Positions 1 to 5,729 of a DNA stretch of 7,109 nt are shown one piece after another. Each line of letters opens with the position of its first letter. The stretch's first letter is position 1. Both the position numbers and the translations under genes were made by a program. The DNA is taken from the NCBI GenBank assembly GCA_005789375.1, contig SXXZ01000354.1:1-7109 (forward strand). Direction: 5' to 3'. The notes under the pieces were generated by a model. It was not told where the DNA came from and did not search any database. It saw nothing but the letters and a program-made list of their open reading frames with translations. Source of the stretch: Verrucomicrobiales bacterium (GTDB taxonomy: Bacteria > Verrucomicrobiota > Verrucomicrobiae > Limisphaerales > UBA9464).

Positions 1-150
1 ACCATCACCTGGGCCGGCGCTGCCGGCGTCAAGCTCCAGAGCTCGGCCACCCTCGGTGGCGTCTGGGCCGACGTGACGGGTTCGGACGGTGCTAGCACCG
101 CGACCATCCCGGCGGGCAATGCCGCGGCGTTCTTCCGCCTCGTCAAGTAA
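1..150 (+). CDS. C-terminal end of a probable exported protein (partial, 5' end outside window)
   Basis: Frame 1 is open from the first base to a TAA at 148-150, giving the last 49 residues of a protein. The visible part begins [15 protein letters not shown], continues with [10 protein letters not shown] and ends in AAAFFRLVK. This order (a W-x-G element, then LQSS, then a G-x-W-x-DV element, then a final FFRL-K) is the small beta-rich C-terminal domain that I recognise from the ends of many large secreted or surface proteins of Verrucomicrobiota; its exact role is not established and I infer export only from that resemblance. Composition is rich in Ala, Gly, Ser and Thr, with no lysine or arginine until the end apart from one Lys, fitting an extracellular beta-sheet segment. 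The gene closes with its own hairpin terminator 30 bases later, so it is a separate transcription unit from uvrA. The function of the full protein cannot be told from this fragment. Confidence 0.8.
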   Translation, partial: TITWAGAAGVKLQSSATLGGVWADVTGSDGASTATIPAGNAAAFFRLVK

Positions 151-155
151 TGGGC

Positions 156-171
156 TGAGGCTTCGGCCTCA
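156..171 (+). other. Small RNA hairpin with UUCG tetraloop after the stop codon
   Basis: TGAGGC at 156-161 and GCCTCA at 166-171 pair perfectly around TTCG. C(UUCG)G is a known exceptionally stable RNA tetraloop. It starts five bases after the TAA of the upstream gene and is followed nine bases later by the intrinsic terminator. It has no T-tract of its own, so it more likely protects the 3' end or helps termination than terminates alone; that role is inferred. Confidence 0.55.
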
Positions 172-180
172 CTCAAACAG

Positions 181-210
181 GGGGCCGGTCGCAAGACCGG
201 CCCCTTTTTT
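181..210 (+). terminator. Rho-independent terminator of the upstream gene
   Basis: GGGGCCGGTC (181-190) and GACCGGCCCC (195-204) form a perfect ten-base-pair GC-rich stem around a GCAA loop (a GNRA tetraloop), directly followed by six T (205-210). This is a textbook intrinsic terminator on the + strand, separating the exported-protein gene from uvrA. Because the stem is followed by Ts on only the + strand (the opposite side has CTGTTTGAGT), termination is expected mainly in the + direction. Confidence 0.93.
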
Positions 211-258
211 CCTTTCCATGGGTTTCCTCGGCGGCATTCCAGCGGTAGCTTGAGACTT

Positions 259-3186
259 ATGCCGAAGGAGTTCATCCGTGTCGTCGGGGCACGGCAGCAC
301 AACCTCAAGAATCTCTCGCTCGAGATCCCACGGGATCGTCTGGTGGTCATTACCGGGCCCAGCGGTTCTGGGAAGTCGTCGTTGGCCTTCGACACGCTGT
401 TTGCGGAAGGGCAACGCAAGTACGTGGAGAGCCTCTCGGCCTACGCACGCCAGTTTCTCGACCAGATGCAAAAGCCCGAGGTCGACCACATCGAAGGGTT
501 GTCTCCGGCCATCGCCATCGAGCAGCGAACCAGCGGAACCAATCCGCGCTCGACCATCGCGACAACCACGGAGATTTACGACTACTTGCGGCTTCTCTAC
601 GCGCACTTGGGTCAGCCCCATGATCCGGAGACCGGCACGCCCATGGCCTGCCAGTCGGCCACCGAGATCGTCGACCGCATTGCGCTCCTGCCTTCGAAAA
701 CGCGACTCATGGTGCTGGCTCCGGTGGTCGAAGGTCAGCGGGGAGAATTTCGCGACGTGCTGGAGCGCCTGCAGCGCGAGGGGTTTGTCCGGGTTCGCGT
801 CGACGGCCAAATTCAGGAACTGAACCCGAAGGAACCCATCCGCCTGGATGCCAAGGCCACCCACACGGTCGAGGTGGTGGTGGATCGCATTGTCATGGCC
901 GAGGGGGTTCGGGTGCGCTTGGCCGATTCGGTGGAGACGGCGCTGCGCTGGGGGGAAGGGCGACTCAAGGTGCTGCATCAGGCCCCGGACCGGCCGACGG
1001 ATCCGTGGATCGAAACCCTGCATTCTACGCGGATGTATTCCCCGGCCACCGGTCGTTCGTTCGACACGCCCACACCGCAGCACTTCTCCTTCAATTCACC
1101 CAAAGGCGCCTGTCCGGTTTGCCATGGGTTGGGGCAGAAGATGGTTTTTGATCCGTCGCTCATCGTCCCCGACGAAACCAAGACGCTGGAAGACGGAGCC
1201 GTGCAGCCTTACCGCCGCATGGGGGGTAAGAAGATGGTGAGCTACTACAAGGGGCTCATCAAAGGCGTCGCCAAGCACTGTGAGGCTCCCTTGGACCAGC
1301 CCTGGAAGGAATTGTCGGAGAAGGCCCGGCGGACATTAATGCATGGCTCCGGGACCGATGAGGTGGAGTTTTGGTTCATGTCGGGAGGTGCGCCTAAGAA
1401 GACGAGCAAGCCTTTCGAAGGAGTTCTACCCAACTTGGAACGGCTTTATGCCGACAGCGAGAGCGAGTTCACCCGCAATCGACTGAAGGCCTACATGACG
1501 CTGCATCCCTGCGATGCCTGTCGGGGGCGGCGGCTCCGCCCGGAGATGCTGGCGGTGACGCTGGGAACTGAGACGCTCGCGGGTTCGTTGGTGCCTGGCC
1601 GAAGCATCGCCGATTTCTGCGGACTCTCGATTGCCGAGGCCCACAGCGTTCTCGCCGGACTGTCTATGAGCGATCTTCAGCGGCGCATCGCCGGAGAGGT
1701 GATCTTAGATATTCGCAAGCGGCTTGGATTTTTGGTCGAGGTGGGTTTGGGATATCTCACCCTCGACCGCGAGAGTGGCTCACTGAGCGGTGGCGAAGCC
1801 CAGCGCATTCGCTTGGCGACCCAGATTGGCGCCGGACTGGTGGGGGTGCTCTACATCCTGGATGAGCCCAGCATCGGGCTTCATCAGCGCGACAACGACC
1901 GGTTGTTAGAGACGGTTCGTCGCCTGCGGGATGCCGGCAATTCGGTCATCGTGGTGGAGCATGACGAAGACACCATCCGGGCCGCCGACTATGTCTTGGA
2001 CATGGGGCCCGGAGCCGGAATCCATGGTGGCGAATTGGTGGCCCACGGAACTCCGGCTGAGATCATGGCCCATCCTCGTTCCAGCACCGGGCGTTACCTT
2101 TCCGGAGATTTGTGTATTCCGGTGCCGCGCCACCGGGTCGAACCGCGCGAAGACAAGGGATGGATCGAGATACTTGGAGCCACCGAGAATAATTTGCGCA
2201 ATGTCGATGCCCGCATCCCGCTGGGAACGATGACGTGCGTGACCGGCGTCAGCGGCAGTGGCAAGTCCACGCTCATCGACGATATTCTGCGGCGCACCCT
2301 TTTCCGCCAGTGGTATGGATCGAAAGAGCGTCCTGGGGCCCATCGCGAGATTCGCAATTTGGAGCTCCTCGAGAAGTGCATCGTCATCGATCAGGCGGCC
2401 ATCGGTCGCACTCCGCGATCCAACCCGGCCACTTACACCGGGATGTTCAACGAGATCCGGGATCTCTTCGCCTCGGTCGCCACGGCCCGGGTCCGCGGCT
2501 ACAACGCCGGTCGCTTCAGCTTCAATGTCAAAGGCGGGCGCTGCGAGAAGTGCGAGGGAGATGGTCTTCTCAAAATTGAGATGCACTTTCTGCCGCCAGT
2601 TTATGTCACCTGCGAGGCCTGCGGCGGAAAGCGTTACAACCGCGAGACGTTGGAGATCACCTACAAAGGCCTGAACATTGCTGATATCCTTCAACTCACG
2701 GTCGATGAGGCGGTGAGCTTCTTCCGGGCTGTGCCCAAGCTCCATGCGCCGAGTCTGACCCTAGCCGAAGTGGGTTTAGGTTATCTCCGGCTGGGGCAGT
2801 CGGCCACGACGCTCTCCGGAGGCGAGGCTCAGCGACTGAAACTTGCGGCCGAATTGTCCCGACGTCAGACCGGCCGCGTTTTGTACCTTCTCGATGAACC
2901 GACCACTGGGTTGCATTTTCAGGACATCGCTAAATTGCTGGAGGTGCTCTTCAAGTTGCGCGATGGCGGTAACACGCTGGTGGTGATTGAACACAATCTC
3001 GATGTGATCAAGACGGCCGATTGGGTCATCGACTTGGGTCCGGAAGGCGGCTCTGGCGGCGGTCAGATCATCGCCCAGGGGACGCCCGAAACCGTGGCCG
3101 CCACGCCCGGTAGCCACACGGGCCGATACCTGACTCGAGTGCTTCGTCAGAAACCCTCGCCGCCCTCCCCATCGAACCGAGGTTGA
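259..3186 (+). CDS. uvrA: Excinuclease ABC subunit A (UvrA)
   Basis: UvrA is the dimeric ABC-type ATPase that finds bulky DNA damage, loads UvrB and then leaves, in cytoplasmic nucleotide excision repair. The 975-residue protein (E. coli about 940) has two ABC modules: Walker [10 protein letters not shown] at 33-41, signature [12 protein letters not shown] from 509, Walker B LYILDEPS from 531; then Walker [10 protein letters not shown] at 663-671, signature [12 protein letters not shown] from 852 and Walker B LYLLDEPT from 875. The C-terminal zinc finger is intact: C762-x2-C765-x19-C785-x2-C788. In the first half CPVC (285-288) and CDAC (418-421) are present, but the pair expected 24 residues before C285 reads SPAT (261-264). 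I chose ATG 259, giving [20 protein letters not shown], which matches the usual UvrA N-terminus; an in-frame TTG at 250 adds only three residues. No clear Shine-Dalgarno is seen. The end carries a short Pro/Ser-rich tail. The next gene begins 30 bases downstream, probably in the same operon. Confidence 0.97.
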   Translation: MPKEFIRVVGARQHNLKNLSLEIPRDRLVVITGPSGSGKSSLAFDTLFAEGQRKYVESLSAYARQFLDQMQKPEVDHIEGLSPAIAIEQRTSGTNPRSTIATTTEIYDYLRLLYAHLGQPHDPETGTPMACQSATEIVDRIALLPSKTRLMVLAPVVEGQRGEFRDVLERLQREGFVRVRVDGQIQELNPKEPIRLDAKATHTVEVVVDRIVMAEGVRVRLADSVETALRWGEGRLKVLHQAPDRPTDPWIETLHSTRMYSPATGRSFDTPTPQHFSFNSPKGACPVCHGLGQKMVFDPSLIVPDETKTLEDGAVQPYRRMGGKKMVSYYKGLIKGVAKHCEAPLDQPWKELSEKARRTLMHGSGTDEVEFWFMSGGAPKKTSKPFEGVLPNLERLYADSESEFTRNRLKAYMTLHPCDACRGRRLRPEMLAVTLGTETLAGSLVPGRSIADFCGLSIAEAHSVLAGLSMSDLQRRIAGEVILDIRKRLGFLVEVGLGYLTLDRESGSLSGGEAQRIRLATQIGAGLVGVLYILDEPSIGLHQRDNDRLLETVRRLRDAGNSVIVVEHDEDTIRAADYVLDMGPGAGIHGGELVAHGTPAEIMAHPRSSTGRYLSGDLCIPVPRHRVEPREDKGWIEILGATENNLRNVDARIPLGTMTCVTGVSGSGKSTLIDDILRRTLFRQWYGSKERPGAHREIRNLELLEKCIVIDQAAIGRTPRSNPATYTGMFNEIRDLFASVATARVRGYNAGRFSFNVKGGRCEKCEGDGLLKIEMHFLPPVYVTCEACGGKRYNRETLEITYKGLNIADILQLTVDEAVSFFRAVPKLHAPSLTLAEVGLGYLRLGQSATTLSGGEAQRLKLAAELSRRQTGRVLYLLDEPTTGLHFQDIAKLLEVLFKLRDGGNTLVVIEHNLDVIKTADWVIDLGPEGGSGGGQIIAQGTPETVAATPGSHTGRYLTRVLRQKPSPPSPSNRG

Positions 3187-3216
3187 CGTCGCACAGAGTC
3201 CGCCCACGTTGTCACC

Positions 3217-4104
3217 ATGCTGCGCCTCGAGGATCTTGCTGAACTGGCTTCCCGCCACGCCGATGCCCTGCCGTCCCGTGTGGCTGCCTTCGACCTCGGA
3301 GGGCGTCGCTTCGACGGCAACGTTCGCAGCGAATTAATGGGGGTGATCAACTTGTCGGCCGATTCATGGTATCGCGAGAGTGTGGTGCTGACGGCGGAGG
3401 CGGCCATTCGGCGCGGGCGAGTGCTGGCGGCCCAAGGCGCGGCGATTTTGGACATCGGGGCCGAGTCCACGCTGGCGCATGCAGCCCGGGTCGATGACGC
3501 CGCTCAGACCTCGCAGTTGTTGCCGGTGGTTCGCGGGTTGGCCAGCGAGGGCTGCATCGTATCCGTCGAAACCTACCATCCCTCGGTGACCCTAGCCTGC
3601 CTGGAAGCGGGCGCACGAGTGCTCAACCTGACTGGCAACGACCGCAGTGATGAGTTGTTCCGCATGGTGGCCGATCACGACGCGGCGGTGGTCCTTTGCT
3701 ATGTCAAAGGTTCCAATGTTCGGGAAGTCGGCGACTTTGATTTGGCGGGAGATCCCACGGCGCGCCTGTACGAGCATTTTGCCCGGCAAACTGAAGCAGC
3801 CGTGAAGAACGGTGTGAGCCGACTGTGGATCGATCCGGGTCTTGGGTTTTATTACAAGAATCTCGGGGACTCGAAGACGCGGATCCGGCACCAGATGCAA
3901 GTGTTCCTCAACACCTTCCGGCTCAGGGCGTTGGGTTTCCCCACCTGTCATGCCTTGCCTCATGCCTTCGAATGCTTCGAAGACGAGGTGCGTTCGGCCG
4001 AGCCCTTCTTCGCCGTGATGGCCGCCCTCGGAAAGACGGACTTACTCCGGACCCACGAGGTTCCCAAAACTCGTGCCGTGCTGGAGACCCTTGGGGTCTG
4101 GTGA
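3217..4104 (+). CDS. Dihydropteroate synthase-like (pterin-binding TIM-barrel) protein, divergent
   Basis: The 295-residue protein follows the motif order of the pterin-binding (DHPS) barrel: MGVINLSADSW (41-51, family MGVLNVTPDSF), DIGAEST (79-85, family DIGGEST), VSVETY (115-120, family VSVDT), LNLTG (136-140, family INDISG), VLCYVKG (159-165, family L-MHMKG), IDPGLGFYYKN (205-215, family DPGIGFGK) and LRTHE (277-281, family RVHD). True FolP joins dihydropterin pyrophosphate to p-aminobenzoate in folate synthesis. Here the SRK loop that lines the pABA site is replaced by CHALPHAF (244-251), the pterin-site Asp of VSVDT is Glu118, and the MH of the sixth element is CY. I therefore call the fold but not the reaction: it may act on another pterin or acceptor, or be a one-carbon/methyltransferase-type pterin protein. 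ATG 3217 has no obvious Shine-Dalgarno but is the natural start, 30 bases after uvrA, suggesting co-transcription. About 40 extra residues precede the first motif. The repeat region begins directly at the stop. Confidence 0.82.
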   Translation: MLRLEDLAELASRHADALPSRVAAFDLGGRRFDGNVRSELMGVINLSADSWYRESVVLTAEAAIRRGRVLAAQGAAILDIGAESTLAHAARVDDAAQTSQLLPVVRGLASEGCIVSVETYHPSVTLACLEAGARVLNLTGNDRSDELFRMVADHDAAVVLCYVKGSNVREVGDFDLAGDPTARLYEHFARQTEAAVKNGVSRLWIDPGLGFYYKNLGDSKTRIRHQMQVFLNTFRLRALGFPTCHALPHAFECFEDEVRSAEPFFAVMAALGKTDLLRTHEVPKTRAVLETLGVW

Positions 4105-4118
4105 GGCTGAGTTTGCAG

Positions 4119-4190
4119 CAGGAACCCGGGATGTAGCCCGTACAGATTCCTAGGCAGGGACTCCTGGATGTCGCCCGATGACCTCCGAGG
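4119..4190. repeat. Tandem 36-bp units inside copy A
   Basis: Unit 1 (4119-4154) begins CAGGAACCCGGGATGTAGCC and ends CTAGG; unit 2 (4155-4190) begins CAGGGACTCCTGGATGTCGC and ends CGAGG; a third, cut short, starts at 4191 with TAGGGACCGATC. Shared pattern: YAGGRACYC, then GATGT-GCCCG, then an AGG end. The third, partial unit includes an inverted repeat GGACCG (4194-4199) with CGGTCC (4209-4214). Confidence 0.75.
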
Positions 4191-4223
4191 TAGGGACCGA
4201 TCTCCGAGCGGTCCGGCTCTGCA

Positions 4224-4289
4224 GCGTACCGTGTCTGCGGGCGTTTCATGTCCGCAGGTGTTGCGTGTCTGCGGGCGTTCCATGTCCCC
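4224..4289. repeat. Run of four 17-bp units in copy A
   Basis: Units at 4224-4240, 4241-4257, 4258-4274 and a shortened fourth at 4275-4289. Consensus GYGTWYCRTGTCYGCRG. Units 1 and 3 end CTGCGG and unit 2 ends CCGCAG; these endings are reverse complements, so neighbouring units can form a stem (4235-4240 with 4252-4257). Confidence 0.85.
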
Positions 4290-4296
4290 TTACGTT

Positions 4297-4317
4297 GGCG
4301 CTTTCGGAGAAATCGCC
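4297..4317. other. Conserved hairpin at the end of copy A
   Basis: GGCG (4297-4300) pairs with CGCC (4314-4317) and TTTC (4302-4305) with GAAA (4309-4312), with one mismatch and a GGA loop. The identical structure lies at 4548-4568 in copy B. No T-tract follows, so it is not called a terminator. Confidence 0.6.
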
Positions 4318-4318
4318 C

Positions 4319-4331
4319 CACCTAGGAGGTG
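4319..4331. other. Short hairpin in the spacer between repeat copies
   Basis: CACCT (4319-4323) and AGGTG (4327-4331) form a five-base-pair stem with an AGG loop, spanning the end of copy A and the 20-base spacer (4321-4340). It has no counterpart after copy B. Significance is unclear. Confidence 0.4.
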
Positions 4332-4354
4332 TCCAGGTAAGGCAGAGTTTGCAG

Positions 4355-4425
4355 CAGGAACCCGGGATGTAGCCCGATGAGTTTACTAGGTAGGAACCCA
4401 GAGTGTCGCCCGATGACCTTCGAGG
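4355..4425. repeat. Tandem 35/36-bp units inside copy B
   Basis: Unit 1 (4355-4390) begins CAGGAACCCGGGATGTAGCC and ends CTAGG; unit 2 (4391-4425) begins TAGGAACCCAGAGTGTCGCC and ends CGAGG; a partial third starts at 4426 with TAGGGACCGATC. In this copy both full units keep GCCCGATGA, so the periodicity is clearer than in copy A. There is no unique spacer between units. Confidence 0.78.
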
Positions 4426-4458
4426 TAGGGACCGATCTCCGAGCTGTCCGGCTCTGCA

Positions 4459-4540
4459 GCGTACCATGTCTGCGGCGTACCGTGTCTGCGGGCGTTTCAT
4501 GTCTGCAGGTGTTGCGTGTCCGCAGGCGTTCCATGTCCCC
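4459..4540. repeat. Run of five 17-bp units in copy B
   Basis: Units at 4459-4474 (16 bases), 4475-4491, 4492-4508, 4509-4525 and a shortened 4526-4540. Unit count differs from copy A (five against four), as expected for a variable-number tandem repeat. Full-unit endings are CTGCGG, CTGCAG and CCGCAG; CTGCAG is self-complementary and CTGCGG/CCGCAG complement each other. Confidence 0.85.
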
Positions 4541-4547
4541 TTACGTT

Positions 4548-4568
4548 GGCGCTTTCGGAGAAATCGCC
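4548..4568. other. Conserved hairpin at the end of copy B
   Basis: Same stem as at 4297-4317: GGCG (4548-4551) with CGCC (4565-4568), TTTC (4553-4556) with GAAA (4560-4563), GGA loop. Sequence between the copies is unchanged through this element. Confidence 0.6.
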
Positions 4569-4607
4569 CCATTTCGAGAGCTGCCCCGGGGAATACTCAG
4601 CCAAGAG

Positions 4608-4635
4608 GAGTTCTGCTGGATGAGTCCTGCTGGCT
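4608..4635. repeat. Two copies of a 14-bp direct repeat upstream of trmO
   Basis: GAGTTCTGCTGGAT (4608-4621) is followed immediately by GAGTCCTGCTGGCT (4622-4635), with two differences. The remainder of 4572-4727 contains no gene, no clear promoter and no terminator that I can support. Confidence 0.5.
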
Positions 4636-4727
4636 GCGTCGTCTTTCGATGAGGGTTCGGTGACGATCGCCGCTCTCCGCTCGCAGCCGTTGCCTCGGCT
4701 TGCGGTTCCGGTTCAGTCTGTTGCGCA

Positions 4728-5579
4728 TTGGACTCGTCCTTAACCATCCGCCCCATCGGTTTTCTGCGATCCGGAAAGGGGGTGCGATTTAAGACGCTGC
4801 ATCAGCCAGATGAAGCTGCAGCGGAGACGAACGTGCTGGAATTAACCCCGGCTCCAGGCATTCGCGAGGCGCTTCGGGATCTGGAGGGAATGGAGCGGGT
4901 TTGGCTTCTCTGGTGGTTTCACCGGGCGGAATCCTGGCGACCGTTGGTGTTGCCGCCCCGGGGGCCGTCGCAGCGGCGCGGTGTGTTTTCCACCCGTTCG
5001 CCGCATCGACCCAATCCCATCGGAATGACCCCGGCCCGCCTTTTGGGCATCGAAGGCCTGCGGTTGTTGCTGGGGCCCTGCGACTTGCTGGAGGGGACCC
5101 CGATTCTGGACATCAAGCCCTACGTTCCGGCCTACGATGCGTTTCCTGAGTCGGCCGCCGGATGGATCGACACCGTGGAGGCCTTGCACGCCGAGCCTCC
5201 AGCCTATGCGGTCTCTTGGAGTCTACAGGCACTCGAGCAGGCGGAGTGGCTCAAGGCGGCGTGGTCGGTGGACTTTCAGCAGCGCTTGGTGGAGATCTTG
5301 GGGCGTGATCCCCGGCCGCATCGCACCCGACGCATCCGGCGCCTCTCGGGAGGCGACTTTGTGATCGGTTGTGGTACTTGGCGGGCGGAGTTTCAGGTGC
5401 AGGGTTTCCAAATCGAAATCCAAGCCTTGAAGCCTTCGTTCCCGGTTCGGTTTCTTCTGGAGTCTTGGCGCGAGGGAATCCCCGACCGTGACGCCCAGTT
5501 GGCCTTCATGCAGCGATGGCCTTGTCCAGAACTGGAGCTCCGCGAAGGAGAATCCCCGAATCACTCCCGACCGCTCTGA
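4728..5579 (+). CDS. trmO: tRNA (t6A37-N6)-methyltransferase TrmO (TsaA/YaeB family)
   Basis: TrmO transfers a methyl group from S-adenosylmethionine to the N6 of threonylcarbamoyladenosine at position 37 of certain threonine tRNAs, tuning decoding of ACY codons; it acts in the cytoplasm. The 283-residue protein starts with the family's IRPIGFLRS strand (7-15), then has GVFSTRSPHRPNPIGM (85-100, the family hallmark), DLLEGTPILDIKPYVP (119-134), and, in the C-terminal domain, LGRDPRPHRTRR (191-202) and GFQIEIQALKP (226-236). E. coli YaeB (235 residues) ends about there; here some 47 residues follow (SFPVRFLLESW onward), an extension I do not recognise. The start is uncertain: the frame opens after a TGA at 4650-4652 and holds no ATG or GTG before the first motif, so TTG 4728 (MDSSLTIRPIG) is the only standard start and puts the first strand where the family has it. 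No Shine-Dalgarno is visible. It stands alone between the repeat region and a 150-base leader. Confidence 0.92.
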   Translation: MDSSLTIRPIGFLRSGKGVRFKTLHQPDEAAAETNVLELTPAPGIREALRDLEGMERVWLLWWFHRAESWRPLVLPPRGPSQRRGVFSTRSPHRPNPIGMTPARLLGIEGLRLLLGPCDLLEGTPILDIKPYVPAYDAFPESAAGWIDTVEALHAEPPAYAVSWSLQALEQAEWLKAAWSVDFQQRLVEILGRDPRPHRTRRIRRLSGGDFVIGCGTWRAEFQVQGFQIEIQALKPSFPVRFLLESWREGIPDRDAQLAFMQRWPCPELELREGESPNHSRPL

Positions 5580-5729
5580 CGAGACCTCGGGGTCATTCCG
5601 CTGCGAGACTCCCCCATGCCTGAGGACAGGCCTCGAGGACGGCCTCGTTACGGGGTTCGCTCATTCGGTTGTTTTTTTCTTTGTGTGTGCGCTTGGTTTT
5701 CGCCAGAAACAACGTTCTTTGATCCGGCC
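5580..5729 (+). other. Intergenic leader between trmO and lysC
   Basis: No gene is supported here. Small stems are visible: GACC/GGTC (5583-5594, TCGG loop) just after the trmO stop, and CGAGG/CCTCG (5634-5647, ACGG loop), which competes with AGGCC/GGCCT (5628-5632 with 5641-5645). A T-rich run (seven T at 5672-5678) lies about 25 bases after the second stem, too far for a standard intrinsic terminator. I see no lysine riboswitch architecture (the region is much too short for it) and no convincing -35/-10 pair. The lysC promoter is probably in this stretch. Confidence 0.4.

Larger units (their letters stand above)
4105..4320. repeat. Long direct repeat, copy A (216 bp)
   Basis: This block recurs at 4341-4571. 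Alignment: 4105-4140 against 4341-4376 differs at one of 36 bases; 4141-4170 against 4377-4405 is clearly diverged; 4171-4224 is nearly identical (two differences); 4225-4320 against 4477-4571 differs at three positions. Each copy is built of two to three 36-bp units, then a run of 17-bp units, then a shared tail with a hairpin. Copy A starts directly after the DHPS-like stop codon; a weaker match (GGTGAGG against GGTAAGG) reaches back over the stop. I see no terminal inverted repeats, target-site duplication or transposase gene. Every frame is poor in stops because the DNA is GC-rich and repetitive, so the small open frames here are not counted as genes. Confidence 0.93.
4341..4571. repeat. 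Long direct repeat, copy B (231 bp)
   Basis: Second copy of the 4105-4320 block, separated from it by 20 bases. It is 15 bases longer overall: a 16-base gain from an extra unit in the 17-bp run, and a one-base loss in the diverged part (4377-4405). The 95 bases at the 3' end match copy A except for three transitions, all at the two variable positions of the 17-bp unit. The same tail hairpin is present at 4548-4568. Direct orientation of both copies points to tandem duplication rather than two independent insertions. Confidence 0.93.

Noticed and set aside
250..258. TTG 250 as the uvrA start
   Set aside because: It adds only three residues; ATG 259 gives the standard UvrA N-terminus.
169..1083. 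Long minus-strand open frame opposite uvrA (also 1906-2745 and others)
   Set aside because: Shadow of the GC-rich uvrA reading frame; the plus strand encodes unmistakable UvrA motifs there.
4119..4540. CRISPR array suggested by 36-bp and 17-bp repeats
   Set aside because: Units abut directly with no unique spacers, repeats are imperfect, and there are no cas genes in the window.
3923..4572. Two similar minus-strand open frames, both beginning MGRFLRKRQRKGTWNA, lying in the repeats
   Set aside because: They are similar because they read the same repeat copies. One runs back into the DHPS-like gene, several other frames are equally open, and the 17-bp and 35/36-bp units change frame at each step, so coding constraint is not evident.
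4541..4756. Minus-strand open frame of 71 codons overlapping the trmO start
   Set aside because: Composition follows the repeat tail and the GC-rich spacer; it has no recognisable domain and conflicts with the well-supported trmO frame.
5616..5729. 38-residue N-terminal extension of lysC with a hydrophobic FGCFFLCVCAWF stretch, possibly a leader or signal
   Set aside because: Aspartate kinases are cytoplasmic and begin at MALIVQKFGGTSVG; the extension has no family support and overlaps the likely promoter region. A separate leader peptide cannot be excluded but lacks evidence.
5580..5729. Lysine riboswitch upstream of lysC
   Set aside because: Only 150 bases are available, and the multi-stem lysine aptamer motifs are not recognisable; only small isolated stems are seen.
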